A stretch of DNA of 64,000 bases from Micromonospora carbonacea (lineage in GTDB: Bacteria; Actinomycetota; Actinomycetes; Mycobacteriales; Micromonosporaceae): NCBI RefSeq assembly GCF_014205165.1, contig NZ_JACHMZ010000001.1, forward strand, positions 1,958,001 to 2,022,000. The letters are read 5' to 3'. The translations under genes and the position numbers were made by a program. Positions 25,743 through 33,810 of this stretch are shown in pieces (positions within the stretch are counted from its first letter, which is position 1; the number at the start of each line of letters is the position of its first letter). The notes below the pieces were generated by a model, which worked only from the letters and a program-made list of their open reading frames with translations, ran no database searches and was not told the origin of the DNA.

Positions 25743-28583
25743 TTACGGCAGGGTCCACTTCTGGTTGGCGGCGGCCAGGCAGGTCCAGAGGTGGACGGCC
25801 TGGCCGTCGGTGGCGCTGTTGTCCGACACGTCCAGGCACTTGCCCGACTGCGGGTTGCGGAGGGTGCCGTCGGCCTGGGCGGACCAGTTCTGGGCGGCGC
25901 TGCCGTTGCACGTCCAGAGTTGGATCTTCGTGCCGTCGGCGGAGCCCCCGCCCGAGACGTCCAGGCATTTGCCCAGCGCCTTGACCGTGCTGTTCGGGGT
26001 GACCGTCCAGGTCTGGGCGGCGGTGCCGTTGCAGGTGTAGATCTGGATCTGGGTGCCGTCGGCGGTGGCCGCGTTGCGCACGTCCAGGCACTTGCCGCCG
26101 AGCCCGACGATCGGCCCGGTGCCCGGGGTGGTGCTGCTGGTGACGAACGCGAACGTGTCGAGGTCGAACAGCGCCCCGGTGCCCCCGGCGAAGGTGAGGT
26201 AGAGCGTGCCGGTGCTGGCCGGCGCGCCGGAGATGGCGCCGGTGACGGTGGTGAAGGTCTCCCAGCCGCCGGTGACCGGGACGGCCGCCTGGCCCAGCAC
26301 CGTGCCGGTGGGCGAACCCATCCGCACCTGGAGGGTGCCGCCGACGCCGTTGGAGGAGACCCGGGCGCTGAACGAGGTGGCCCTGTCGAGCCGGTACGGC
26401 TCGAACGCGATCCAGTCGCCGTTGTCGATGCTGCCGACGGTCCGGCCGCCCTCGGCCGGGGCCTTGTCGTAGAGGGTCACCCCCGAGGAGGTCTTGAGGT
26501 GTTCGGCCTGGCGCTTGCGCGGCTGGAGGGTGTGCTGCTGGTGGGTGGTCAGCCCGCCGGCGTCGGTGTACTCGGCGTCGAAGACCGCGAAGATGTTCGC
26601 CGCGTCGTCGTGCTCGCCGTCGACCGGGATGGTGATCGAGCCGGAGCAGCCGTTCTTCGAGGTGATCTGGTGGCCGTGCTGGTCGTGGCCGAGCACGTAG
26701 GTCATCTTGACCTTGGCGCAGTCGATGGTGCCGTCCTCGGGGTCGGTGACGGTGATGCTGAACGGCACCGTGTCGCCGTAGGAGAAGAGCGAGCCGTTGG
26801 CCGGACCGGTGATGGTGACGCTCGGGGCGGTGTTGCCGACGCCGATCTGCACGCTGGCGGTACCGGTCGCGCCCTGCGGGTCCCGGACGGTCAGGGTGAC
26901 GTTGTAGGTGCCGTTGGCGGTGAACGTCTTGCTGGGGTTGGCCGCCGTGGAGGTGGTGCCGTCACCGAAGGCCCACGAGTAGGTGAGCGCCCCGCCCTCC
27001 GGGTCCGACGACCCGGCCGACGAGAAGTTCACCGTCAGCGGGGCCGCCCCGGAGGTCCTGTCGGCGGCGGCGACGGCGGTCGGCGCGCGGTTGCCACCGG
27101 CGACGTAGTCGTACCGGTACAGCGCCGAGTTGGCGTCACCGTTGAAGTAGCCGGTGCCGTAGTCGAGGACGTACAACGCGCCGTCCGGGCCGAAGGCGGA
27201 GTCCATGACCTGCCTGCCGTTCCAGGGGAACGACGTGTCGATGGCGCCCCGGGAGCCGTCGGCGTTGACGTGGATGGGCTTGATCCAGCCCCGGCCCAGC
27301 TCGGCGGCGAAGAACTGGCCGTCGAAGGACTGCGGGAACTTCGTGGTGGACGGGTTCGACGCGCTGTAGCGGTAGACCGGCCCGGCCATCGGCGACTCGG
27401 ATCCGCCACCGAACTCCGGCGGGCTGCCGGCGTCACCGGCGTACCGGATCCAGGCCGGTTGCGCCCCGGGCAGGGTGGGCAGGCCGGTGTTGCGGAACGA
27501 GTTGTTGGTCGGTCCACCGGCGCAGTTGTACTTGGCGCCCGCGGTGCCGGCGGCGAAGTCCCACTCCGCGTACGTCTCGGTGGCGGTGTTGGTGCCGGTG
27601 CAGTACGGCCAGCCGTAGTTGCCCGGCCCGGTCACCCGGTTGAACTCGACCTGCCCACTGGGGCCGCGCGTGCCGGTGGTGCCGGCGTCCGGGCCGTAGT
27701 CGCCGACGTAGACGACCCCGGTGGCCTTGTCCACGCTCATCCGGAACGGGTTACGGAACCCCATCGCGTAGATCTCCGGACGGGTCCGCGCGGTGCCCGG
27801 GGCGAACATGTTCCCGGCCGGGATGGAGTAGCTTCCGTCCGCGTTCACCTTGATCCGCAGGATCTTGCCGCGCAGGTCGTTGCTGTTGGCCGCGCTGCGC
27901 TGCGCGTCGTACGCGGGGTTGCGGTTGGTCCGCTCGTCGATCGGCGCGTATCCGGCGGAGTCGAACGGGTTAGTGTCGTCGCCGGTCGACAGGTACAGGT
28001 TCCCGGCCGCGTCGAAGTCGATGTCCCCGCCGACGTGGCAGCACATGCCCCGGTCGGCTGGCACGTCCAGGACGTTGACCTGGCTGGACGTGTTCAGCGT
28101 CCAGTTGGCGTTGAGGGTGAACCGGGACAACCGGTTGACGCCCTGCCAGGCGGAGAAGTCCGTGCCGGTGGCCGGGGCGTCCCCGGCGGGGGTGGACAGC
28201 GGCGGGGCGTAGTACAGGTAGACGTGCCGGTTGGTGGTGAAGTTCGGGTCCACGCCGACGCCCTGGAGGCCCTCCTCGTCGTGGGTGTAGACGGGGATCG
28301 TGCCGACCACGGTGGTGGTGCCGGCCGCGTCGGTTCGACGCAGCGTGCCGTTGCGGGCGGTGTGCAACACCGACCGGTCGGGCAGCACCGCGATGGTCAT
28401 GGGCTCGCCGACCTCGGCTACCCCCTTGGCCAGGGTGACCTGCTGGAAGTCGGTGGGGGTGATGGTGTGGGCCTGGGCGGGGGCCGGGCTGCCGAGGGCA
28501 ACCAGCCCGGCGGCGGCGACCAGTAGTAGTGCGGAGCTGACCGACGCCATTTGCCGGCTGAACGCGCCGTCGTGTGTGGACAC
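25743..28583 (-). CDS. Secreted PQQ-type sugar (sorbosone/glucose) dehydrogenase with PKD, CBM6 and ricin modules
   Basis: A 946-residue exported protein. GTG start at 28583 with AGGAAGGGA about 10 nt upstream; signal ends near APAQAH (residue 38). Residues of about 45-490 are a six-bladed GSDH propeller (GMCCHVGGDIDFDAAGNLYLSTGD, NDLRGKILRIKVNADGSY, MGFRNPFRM, GDYGPDAG, NYGWPYC), a family that oxidises sugars with PQQ. A PKD domain (about 497-585), an Ig-like region (586-690) with CAKVKM..HGHQ, a CBM6-like domain (690-815) and a ricin trefoil (822-946) follow. It is upstream of, and probably co-transcribed with, the ThuA/DUF1080 gene. The physiological electron acceptor and substrate are not evident. 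Confidence 0.8.
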   Translation of the reverse strand: MSTHDGAFSRQMASVSSALLLVAAAGLVALGSPAPAQAHTITPTDFQQVTLAKGVAEVGEPMTIAVLPDRSVLHTARNGTLRRTDAAGTTTVVGTIPVYTHDEEGLQGVGVDPNFTTNRHVYLYYAPPLSTPAGDAPATGTDFSAWQGVNRLSRFTLNANWTLNTSSQVNVLDVPADRGMCCHVGGDIDFDAAGNLYLSTGDDTNPFDSAGYAPIDERTNRNPAYDAQRSAANSNDLRGKILRIKVNADGSYSIPAGNMFAPGTARTRPEIYAMGFRNPFRMSVDKATGVVYVGDYGPDAGTTGTRGPSGQVEFNRVTGPGNYGWPYCTGTNTATETYAEWDFAAGTAGAKYNCAGGPTNNSFRNTGLPTLPGAQPAWIRYAGDAGSPPEFGGGSESPMAGPVYRYSASNPSTTKFPQSFDGQFFAAELGRGWIKPIHVNADGSRGAIDTSFPWNGRQVMDSAFGPDGALYVLDYGTGYFNGDANSALYRYDYVAGGNRAPTAVAAADRTSGAAPLTVNFSSAGSSDPEGGALTYSWAFGDGTTSTAANPSKTFTANGTYNVTLTVRDPQGATGTASVQIGVGNTAPSVTITGPANGSLFSYGDTVPFSITVTDPEDGTIDCAKVKMTYVLGHDQHGHQITSKNGCSGSITIPVDGEHDDAANIFAVFDAEYTDAGGLTTHQQHTLQPRKRQAEHLKTSSGVTLYDKAPAEGGRTVGSIDNGDWIAFEPYRLDRATSFSARVSSNGVGGTLQVRMGSPTGTVLGQAAVPVTGGWETFTTVTGAISGAPASTGTLYLTFAGGTGALFDLDTFAFVTSSTTPGTGPIVGLGGKCLDVRNAATADGTQIQIYTCNGTAAQTWTVTPNSTVKALGKCLDVSGGGSADGTKIQLWTCNGSAAQNWSAQADGTLRNPQSGKCLDVSDNSATDGQAVHLWTCLAAANQKWTLP
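25745..26130 (-). repeat. Near-identical 386-bp lectin-coding repeat, copy B
   Basis: Partner of the repeat at 23560-23945, coding the ricin module of the PQQ dehydrogenase. Nearly all nucleotides match including synonymous sites, pointing to recent duplication or gene conversion. Confidence 0.9.
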
Positions 28584-28701
28584 TGTCTGTCCGTCCCTTC
28601 CTGACGTTCGAATGCCAGGGCGGGGCGCGCGCCGTCGCGCCGGATGCCGTAGCGGGGGAGGGGGGTCGATGGATCACCGCGCCGCCGGTTCACCTCGCCG
28701 A

Positions 28702-28715
28702 AACACTTTCGTGTT
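28702..28715. promoter_or_regulatory. Palindromic operator candidate at the PQQ dehydrogenase promoter
   Basis: AACAC-TTTC-GTGTT, overlapped by a second dyad CGAAA-CAC-TTTCG (28699-28711). It lies just downstream of the minus-strand -10 box, where a bound repressor would block initiation. The regulator is unknown. Confidence 0.45.
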
Positions 28716-28722
28716 GGCGAAG

Positions 28723-28751
28723 ACATTAAGCCGCTTCGATCTCGCTGTCCA
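28723..28751 (-). promoter_or_regulatory. Putative promoter of the PQQ dehydrogenase/ThuA unit
   Basis: On the minus strand TGGACA (28751-28746), a 17-bp spacer and TAATGT (28728-28723): close to TTGACA and TAnnnT. Predicted start near 28716 gives a leader of about 130 nt to the GTG at 28583. The 388-bp gap 28584-28971 has no gene. Confidence 0.55.
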
Positions 28752-28931
28752 TACCTTCTGCCCAGCCGCGGCGAACTTTCGCTTGAACCACGAAAAGCCC
28801 CGCCGTTGCGGCCTGGACGTGCCGTTGGTCTTCGGCAACCCGACCAGCGGGCAACCCGCGATGCTGATCGGTGACCCGCCCACCCCGGCGGCGCAGGAAC
28901 TGGCCCCGAGCCGGCGCCGTTGGCCAGGGCG

Positions 28932-28966
28932 CCGCCCCGGGCCGGCGGGCGGCCGGCCCGGGGCGG
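28932..28966 (-). terminator. Hairpin terminator after the GH2 gene
   Basis: Perfect 15-bp arms (CCGCCCCGGGCCGGC / GCCGGCCCGGGGCGG), 5-nt loop, 5 nt past the GH2 stop. Confidence 0.75.
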
Positions 28967-28971
28967 GGCCG

Positions 28972-31320
28972 TCAGGGAGCCCAGGGGCCGGCGACGTTCC
29001 AGGTGCTGTCCGCCGCCCACAGCCCGGGTGAGTTGTACGCCGCCCCGCCGGCGCCGTTGCTCAGCCAGACCTCCGAGGCGTAGTGGCGCAGGAACGATCC
29101 CCGGAAGTTGTACGACTCCAGCGACACGCCGCTGCCGGTGAGCCCGGTCCGGGCGCACCAGGTCGCGTCGGCGCGGAGCAGGGCGGAGCCGTCGTCGGGG
29201 GAGTTGCGGACCCGGGACTCGACGTGCCGCAGGTACTGACCCGGGAAGTTGACGGACTCGAACGAGTAGCAGCTCGGGTCGGCCAGGCCAGGCCGGATCG
29301 TGTACGTGGCGTCGTTCTTGAGCAGCGCGGGGCTGTCCGCGGTGACGATCTCGGTGTAGGCGAGGCTGTCCCGGTGCCGGAGGTACCGGTCGGTGTAGCC
29401 CGGGGTCGTCACCTGCAACGACCGCCGGGTGTTGACCGGTAGGGCGGCCGGCTGGCTGCTCCCGAGCGACCGGGACGCGTCGATCAGCCCCCGGTTCGCC
29501 GCACGGACCCGGCCCTCGTCCATCTTGACGACCCGACGGTCGTAGGTGAGGAACCCGTTCAGCTCGCCTTCGACATCGGTGATCTCGGTGTACACCGAGG
29601 CGCTGAGGCCGGTGCCGAGCATCAGGTTCTGGGTGCCCTGCACGAGGCCGACGTACCGGTCGGTGAGCGCTGTGGAGTTCGGCAGCCACTCGTACGCGAA
29701 GAAGCCGCCGCTCGGGCTGTGCTCGTGCCCCGGTGTCCGCAGCCCCAGGCCGCCGAACTCACCGAGCACCGCGATCCGGGAGGCTGACGGGGCCGGCGAG
29801 GCGGGGCCGAGATAGACGTGCCAGTCGTCGATGTCGCCGTTGCCGGGGTCGCCCAGGGACTGGCAGCAGTTGTGGCCGCTGTGCACGTTCACCAACCGGG
29901 TCGGGTCCTGGTTCTTCACGTTCTGCCCGACGCGCCGGGTGTCGGCCAGGGCACGCTCGCCCCACCCCTCGTTGTAGACCGTGTAGGCGACCACCGCGGG
30001 GCTGCTCCGGTGCTCGTCGACGATCTCCCGTGCCTCGGCCTCGAACTGGGCCTGCTGGGCGTTGTCGGCGTTGACGTCCTGCGCGGTCATCGACGGGAGG
30101 TCCTGCCACACCAGCAGGCCGAGCCGGTCGGCGTGGTAGAACCACCGCTGCGGTTCGACCTTGATGTGCTTGCGCACCATGTTGAACCCGAGGTCCTTGT
30201 GTTTTTGCAGGTCGAAGGCGAGCGCGGCGTCGGTCGGCGCGGTGTAGAGGCCGTCGGGCCAGTAACCCTGGTCGAGCGTGCCGACCTGGAACACGAACTG
30301 GCCGTTGAGCTTCGGCCGCAGCACGCCGCCGACCAGGCCGGTGGTGATCTCCCGCATCCCGAAGTAGTGCGTCGTCCGGTCCACCTGGCCGCCGCCGGGA
30401 CCGCGCAGGGTGACCCGCAGGTCGTAGAGGAACGGGTCGTCGGGGGACCAGCGGCGGGCGTTCGGCACGGGCACGCTGAACTCGGCGAAGCCACCGACGG
30501 CGGACCCCACCACGGTCGCCCCGGTCAGCGCCTCGGCGAGGACGCTGTGCCCGGTGACGTCGCCACGGGTGAACACCCGGACCCGGAGGGTGTCGTCGGC
30601 CAGGTTCGGGTACACGTCCACGCTGCTGATCGACGCGGTCGGCACCGGTTCGAGCCAGACGGTCTGCCAGATGCCGGAGCTCGGGGTGTAGAAGATCCCG
30701 CTCGGCGTCTTGGTCTGCTTGCCGATCGGGGGCAGGCTGCCGTTCTGTCGGCTGTCGGTGGGGTCCCACACCTTGACGACGATCTCGTTCGTGCCGCCGT
30801 TGAGCTGCGCCGTGACGTCGAGGGTGAAGCCGTCGTAGCCGCCGGTGTGCTGGCCGGCCCGGGTGCCGTTGACCCAGACGGTGGTCTGCCAGTCGACCGC
30901 GCCGAAGTGCAGGAGCGTCCGCCGGCCGGACCAGTGGGACGGGACGGTGAAGGTGCGCCGGTAGAACAGGTAGTGGCGGTTGTCGGCGGCGGCACGTTGC
31001 ACGCCGGACAGGGCGCTCTCCACCGGGAACGGCACGTTGACACGTTCGGGAAGGTCGGCGCCGAACTGCGGGGCGTCGTTGGTGGCGGACTGGCGTAGCT
31101 GCCACTCGCCGTTGAGGTTGAGCCAGTCGGGGCGGGTCATCTGCGGTCGGGGGTACTCCGGCAGGGGGGTGCCGGCGAGCGCCTGGCTGGTCCACGGGGT
31201 GGTCAGCGGGGGCGTCTTGGCGGGCACCGCGTGCGCGGTGGCCACCGGCGCGAGCGATCCGGCCAACAGGGCGAGGGCGGCCAGGAGGGGAAGGCTGCGG
31301 ACGCGGACGTGTCGTGTCAT
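28972..31320 (-). CDS. Secreted GH2 glycoside hydrolase with C-terminal AbfB (CBM42) domain
   Basis: A 782-residue exported enzyme, ATG at 31320, signal ending near ATAHAV. GH2 order is complete: jelly-roll sugar-binding domain (WLNLNGEWQLRQS, about 65-225), Ig-like domain (230-335), TIM barrel (340-620). Catalytic acid/base Glu is E451 in VYNEGWG and the nucleophile is E521 in VLGEFGG. The last 140 residues form an AbfB-type beta-trefoil (YLRHRDSLAY, QYLRHVESRV, SFLRHYASEV), a module known to bind arabinose side chains. GH2 covers beta-galactosidase, beta-mannosidase, beta-glucuronidase and others; the substrate cannot be assigned. It is 88 bp downstream of the GH55 gene but separated by a strong hairpin. 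Confidence 0.85.
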   Translation of the reverse strand: MTRHVRVRSLPLLAALALLAGSLAPVATAHAVPAKTPPLTTPWTSQALAGTPLPEYPRPQMTRPDWLNLNGEWQLRQSATNDAPQFGADLPERVNVPFPVESALSGVQRAAADNRHYLFYRRTFTVPSHWSGRRTLLHFGAVDWQTTVWVNGTRAGQHTGGYDGFTLDVTAQLNGGTNEIVVKVWDPTDSRQNGSLPPIGKQTKTPSGIFYTPSSGIWQTVWLEPVPTASISSVDVYPNLADDTLRVRVFTRGDVTGHSVLAEALTGATVVGSAVGGFAEFSVPVPNARRWSPDDPFLYDLRVTLRGPGGGQVDRTTHYFGMREITTGLVGGVLRPKLNGQFVFQVGTLDQGYWPDGLYTAPTDAALAFDLQKHKDLGFNMVRKHIKVEPQRWFYHADRLGLLVWQDLPSMTAQDVNADNAQQAQFEAEAREIVDEHRSSPAVVAYTVYNEGWGERALADTRRVGQNVKNQDPTRLVNVHSGHNCCQSLGDPGNGDIDDWHVYLGPASPAPSASRIAVLGEFGGLGLRTPGHEHSPSGGFFAYEWLPNSTALTDRYVGLVQGTQNLMLGTGLSASVYTEITDVEGELNGFLTYDRRVVKMDEGRVRAANRGLIDASRSLGSSQPAALPVNTRRSLQVTTPGYTDRYLRHRDSLAYTEIVTADSPALLKNDATYTIRPGLADPSCYSFESVNFPGQYLRHVESRVRNSPDDGSALLRADATWCARTGLTGSGVSLESYNFRGSFLRHYASEVWLSNGAGGAAYNSPGLWAADSTWNVAGPWAP

Positions 31321-31367
31321 GCCGTCTCCGATGGGGGCGGGCCGGCGCGGGCGGTGGGTGGGCCCAT

Positions 31368-31401
31368 GGGGCGGGGGCCGGCGTCGTCCGGCCCCCGCCC
31401 C
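31368..31401 (-). terminator. Hairpin terminator after the GH55 gene
   Basis: Perfect 14-bp arms (GGGGCGGGGGCCGG / CCGGCCCCCGCCCC) with a CGTCGT loop, 8 nt past the GH55 stop and upstream of the GH2 start. Confidence 0.75.
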
Positions 31402-31408
31402 GCGCCGG

Positions 31409-33625
31409 TCAGGGGTAGTTGGTCAGGTAGACCACCTGGTTGGCGGTGTTGGCGGTGCCGCCGCTGTTGTTGACGACCCGGTTGATGGTGCCGACCCCAC
31501 CGAGCGAGACGGTGACCATGTTGGTGAACCGGACGTTCGGGTTCGTCGGCGCCTCGAGGGCCCGGTCGGCGACCACCGCCGGGTTGACGTTGAAGTAGCA
31601 GTAGCTGCCCAGCCCCCACGCCTGGTGGCTGGTGACCGAGTCGGCCACCTTGTACGCGGCGTAGCCCCGGGTCGCCCCGTTCGTCCAGGCGGCCTGGTTG
31701 GGTGGGTCGTACGGCATCTCGTTCTGGTAGAAGTACGTCCGGCCGCCGTTGCCGTTCCAGACGGTCTGGTACTTCTGGTAGTGCTCGACGAACAGGCCGT
31801 ACATGGTGACGTCGTCGCCGTTGACGGTCAGCCCGGTGTCGGCGGTGTTCACCGTCCAGCCGACGCCGTCGCCGTGGTCGGCGCGCCACAGCCACATGTG
31901 GTCGCCGATGACGTCGTCGCTGTTGACGGTCAGGGTGTTGGTGGCCCGGCCGACGCCCGGCCCGCCGATGCGGAAGAAGACGTCGTGCAGCGAGATCGGG
32001 TTGGCCGAGTGGTCGGCCGACGACCCGGGCGGGCCGACCTCCATGAGCACCGGCGAGGTGGTCTGCCCGGCCTCGAACATGATGCCGGCCACCTTGACCC
32101 CGTCGACGTCGGCGACCCGCATGCCGACCGCGCCGTTGTCGGTCTGGATGGTGGCCAGGCCGAGCCCGAGGATCACCGTGTCGGCGCGGTTGACCTGGAT
32201 CGGCTCGGTGACGCGGTGCACGCCGGGGGTGAACAGCAGGTGCCGGCCCTGGGCGAGCGCGGCGTTGATGGTGGCCGCGCTGGTGCCCGGCCGGACGACG
32301 AAGAACTGGCTCAGCGAGATGGACGAGCCGGCCGGGGTCTTGCCGTACCAGCTCGTGCCGGTGGAGTTGGTGCGCAGGGCCGGGACGAACACCCGGTACT
32401 CGCCGGTGCCGTCGACGTAGAGGAACGGCTTCTCGCGGATCTGCGGGGTCTGCGCGATGACGGTGTGCGACGGGTTCGGGAAGTGCGGCGGGGGCGCGCC
32501 GGTCACGCCCTGGAAGACCATGTTCCACACCGAGCCGGTCCAGCCGTTGCCGAACTCGCTGTTGCGCGAGTACCACTGCTGCTGGGAGCCGGAGACGACG
32601 AGCCCGTCGATGCGGGTGTCGGCCAGCAGGCCGCCGCTGGACCAACCATCGCCGCCGTTCCAGAGCTGAATCTGGTTCTGCGCGCCGCGCAGGTGCATCC
32701 GGCGATACGGCGCGGCCTGCGACACCGCCCAGCGTTCGACGGTCACCCCGGCGGGCAGGGTGACCGACAGGTTCTCCGCGGCGCGCCAGAAGTTCTGTGT
32801 CGCGTTGCCGCCGAACCAGCCCGCCTCGACCCGGACGTGGCCGTTCAGGTTCACGTCGTCGGGGCTCATGCCCAGCCCGGCGACCTGTGTGAAGAAGCCG
32901 AGGTTGACGTCGGCGGTGTAGGTGCCGGGCTTGAACAGCACGGCGTACCGCTGCGGGCCGAACTGGTTGGTCTCCTGCTGGGAGAAGAGGGTGTTCAGCC
33001 GGCTCTGGATGGTGGCCGTCGGCGTCGACGGGTCGAAGACGAAGGTGTTCGGGCCGAAGTTCGGGTTGCGCGGGTCGGTGGGCTCGACCGGGTCGACGAC
33101 TCCGCCGCTCTCGCCGTAGACCTGGAACTCCCACAGCGAGTAGCCGTAGCCGGTGGCCCGGGTGGTGCCGTACATCCGGACGTACCGGCCGCTGCCGGTG
33201 ACGGGCACCGTCTGGGTGCCACCGGTGCCGGTGGTGGTGCTCCAGACGGTGGTCCAGGTGGTGCCGTTGTCGGAGGTCTGGATCTGGAACGCCCGCGCGT
33301 GCGCGGCCTCCCAGACCAGGGTGACCTGGCTGAGGGTGGCCTGGACCCCGAGGTCGACCTGTAGCCACTGGGGGTCGCTGAAGGCACTCGACCAGCGGGT
33401 GCCGGTGTTGCCGTCGACCGCCGCCGACGCCGGGAAGCCGGCGCCCTCGGTCGACGACGCGGTCGCCGGGCGGCCCTGGGACAACAGCGCCGGCGCGGCG
33501 TGCGCCGGCGGGGCCAGGGCGGTCGGCGTCAGGGCCGCGACGAGCGCGACGACCATGCCGACGACGGTACGCCGCCAGGGCCGTCGGCCCGTTCTCGGGC
33601 GTGCGGGGGTGACACGAGATGTCAT
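31409..33625 (-). CDS. Secreted F5/8C-GH55 protein, probable exo-beta-1,3-glucanase
   Basis: A 738-residue exported protein, ATG at 33625. A long signal with several Arg (residues 1-43) is followed by an F5/8C module (about 48-175; SQGRPATASST, WLQVDLGVQA). Residues of about 190-738 form two linked beta-helix regions typical of GH55 (NFGPNTFVFDPSTPTATIQ, YAVLFKPGTYTADVNLGFF, then a second helix from FLYVDGTGEYRVFVPALR). A conserved-looking stretch GLFVEHYQKYQTVWNGNGG carries E614, my candidate for the general acid; mapping to characterised enzymes is from memory. Streptomyces GH55 enzymes release glucose from laminarin-type beta-1,3-glucan and were often annotated only as coagulation factor 5/8 proteins. 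Next to a ROK regulator, importer and GH1 beta-glucosidase, which fits beta-1,3-glucan use. Confidence 0.7.
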   Translation of the reverse strand: MTSRVTPARPRTGRRPWRRTVVGMVVALVAALTPTALAPPAHAAPALLSQGRPATASSTEGAGFPASAAVDGNTGTRWSSAFSDPQWLQVDLGVQATLSQVTLVWEAAHARAFQIQTSDNGTTWTTVWSTTTGTGGTQTVPVTGSGRYVRMYGTTRATGYGYSLWEFQVYGESGGVVDPVEPTDPRNPNFGPNTFVFDPSTPTATIQSRLNTLFSQQETNQFGPQRYAVLFKPGTYTADVNLGFFTQVAGLGMSPDDVNLNGHVRVEAGWFGGNATQNFWRAAENLSVTLPAGVTVERWAVSQAAPYRRMHLRGAQNQIQLWNGGDGWSSGGLLADTRIDGLVVSGSQQQWYSRNSEFGNGWTGSVWNMVFQGVTGAPPPHFPNPSHTVIAQTPQIREKPFLYVDGTGEYRVFVPALRTNSTGTSWYGKTPAGSSISLSQFFVVRPGTSAATINAALAQGRHLLFTPGVHRVTEPIQVNRADTVILGLGLATIQTDNGAVGMRVADVDGVKVAGIMFEAGQTTSPVLMEVGPPGSSADHSANPISLHDVFFRIGGPGVGRATNTLTVNSDDVIGDHMWLWRADHGDGVGWTVNTADTGLTVNGDDVTMYGLFVEHYQKYQTVWNGNGGRTYFYQNEMPYDPPNQAAWTNGATRGYAAYKVADSVTSHQAWGLGSYCYFNVNPAVVADRALEAPTNPNVRFTNMVTVSLGGVGTINRVVNNSGGTANTANQVVYLTNYP

Positions 33626-33726
33626 GACTTCGCCTGTCGGTAGGGGGTGCGGACGCCGGGCGCGACGGGGCTGAGGAGAGCGGCCACGGGTGCCGGGATG
33701 GTGCCGCCGGGCCGGCCCCGCGACCG

Positions 33727-33773
33727 GAGAGCGCTCTCTCCCGAGTGTTGCGGCCGTGTTGCGCGGGCGTCAA
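33727..33773 (-). promoter_or_regulatory. GH55 promoter with CebR-like palindromic operator
   Basis: The 12-bp perfect palindrome GAGAGCGCTCTC (33727-33738) shares the GAGCGCTC core of the CebR box (TGGGAGCGCTCCCA) that controls cello-oligosaccharide genes in Streptomyces. On the minus strand TTGACG (33773-33768), an 18-bp spacer and AACACT (33749-33744) precede it, so the palindrome would overlap the transcription start of the GH55 gene. No CebR-type LacI gene is next to it. Confidence 0.55.
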
Positions 33774-33810
33774 GACATCGATCTATAGCAGTGTTATTTA
33801 TCCCGGTTTG

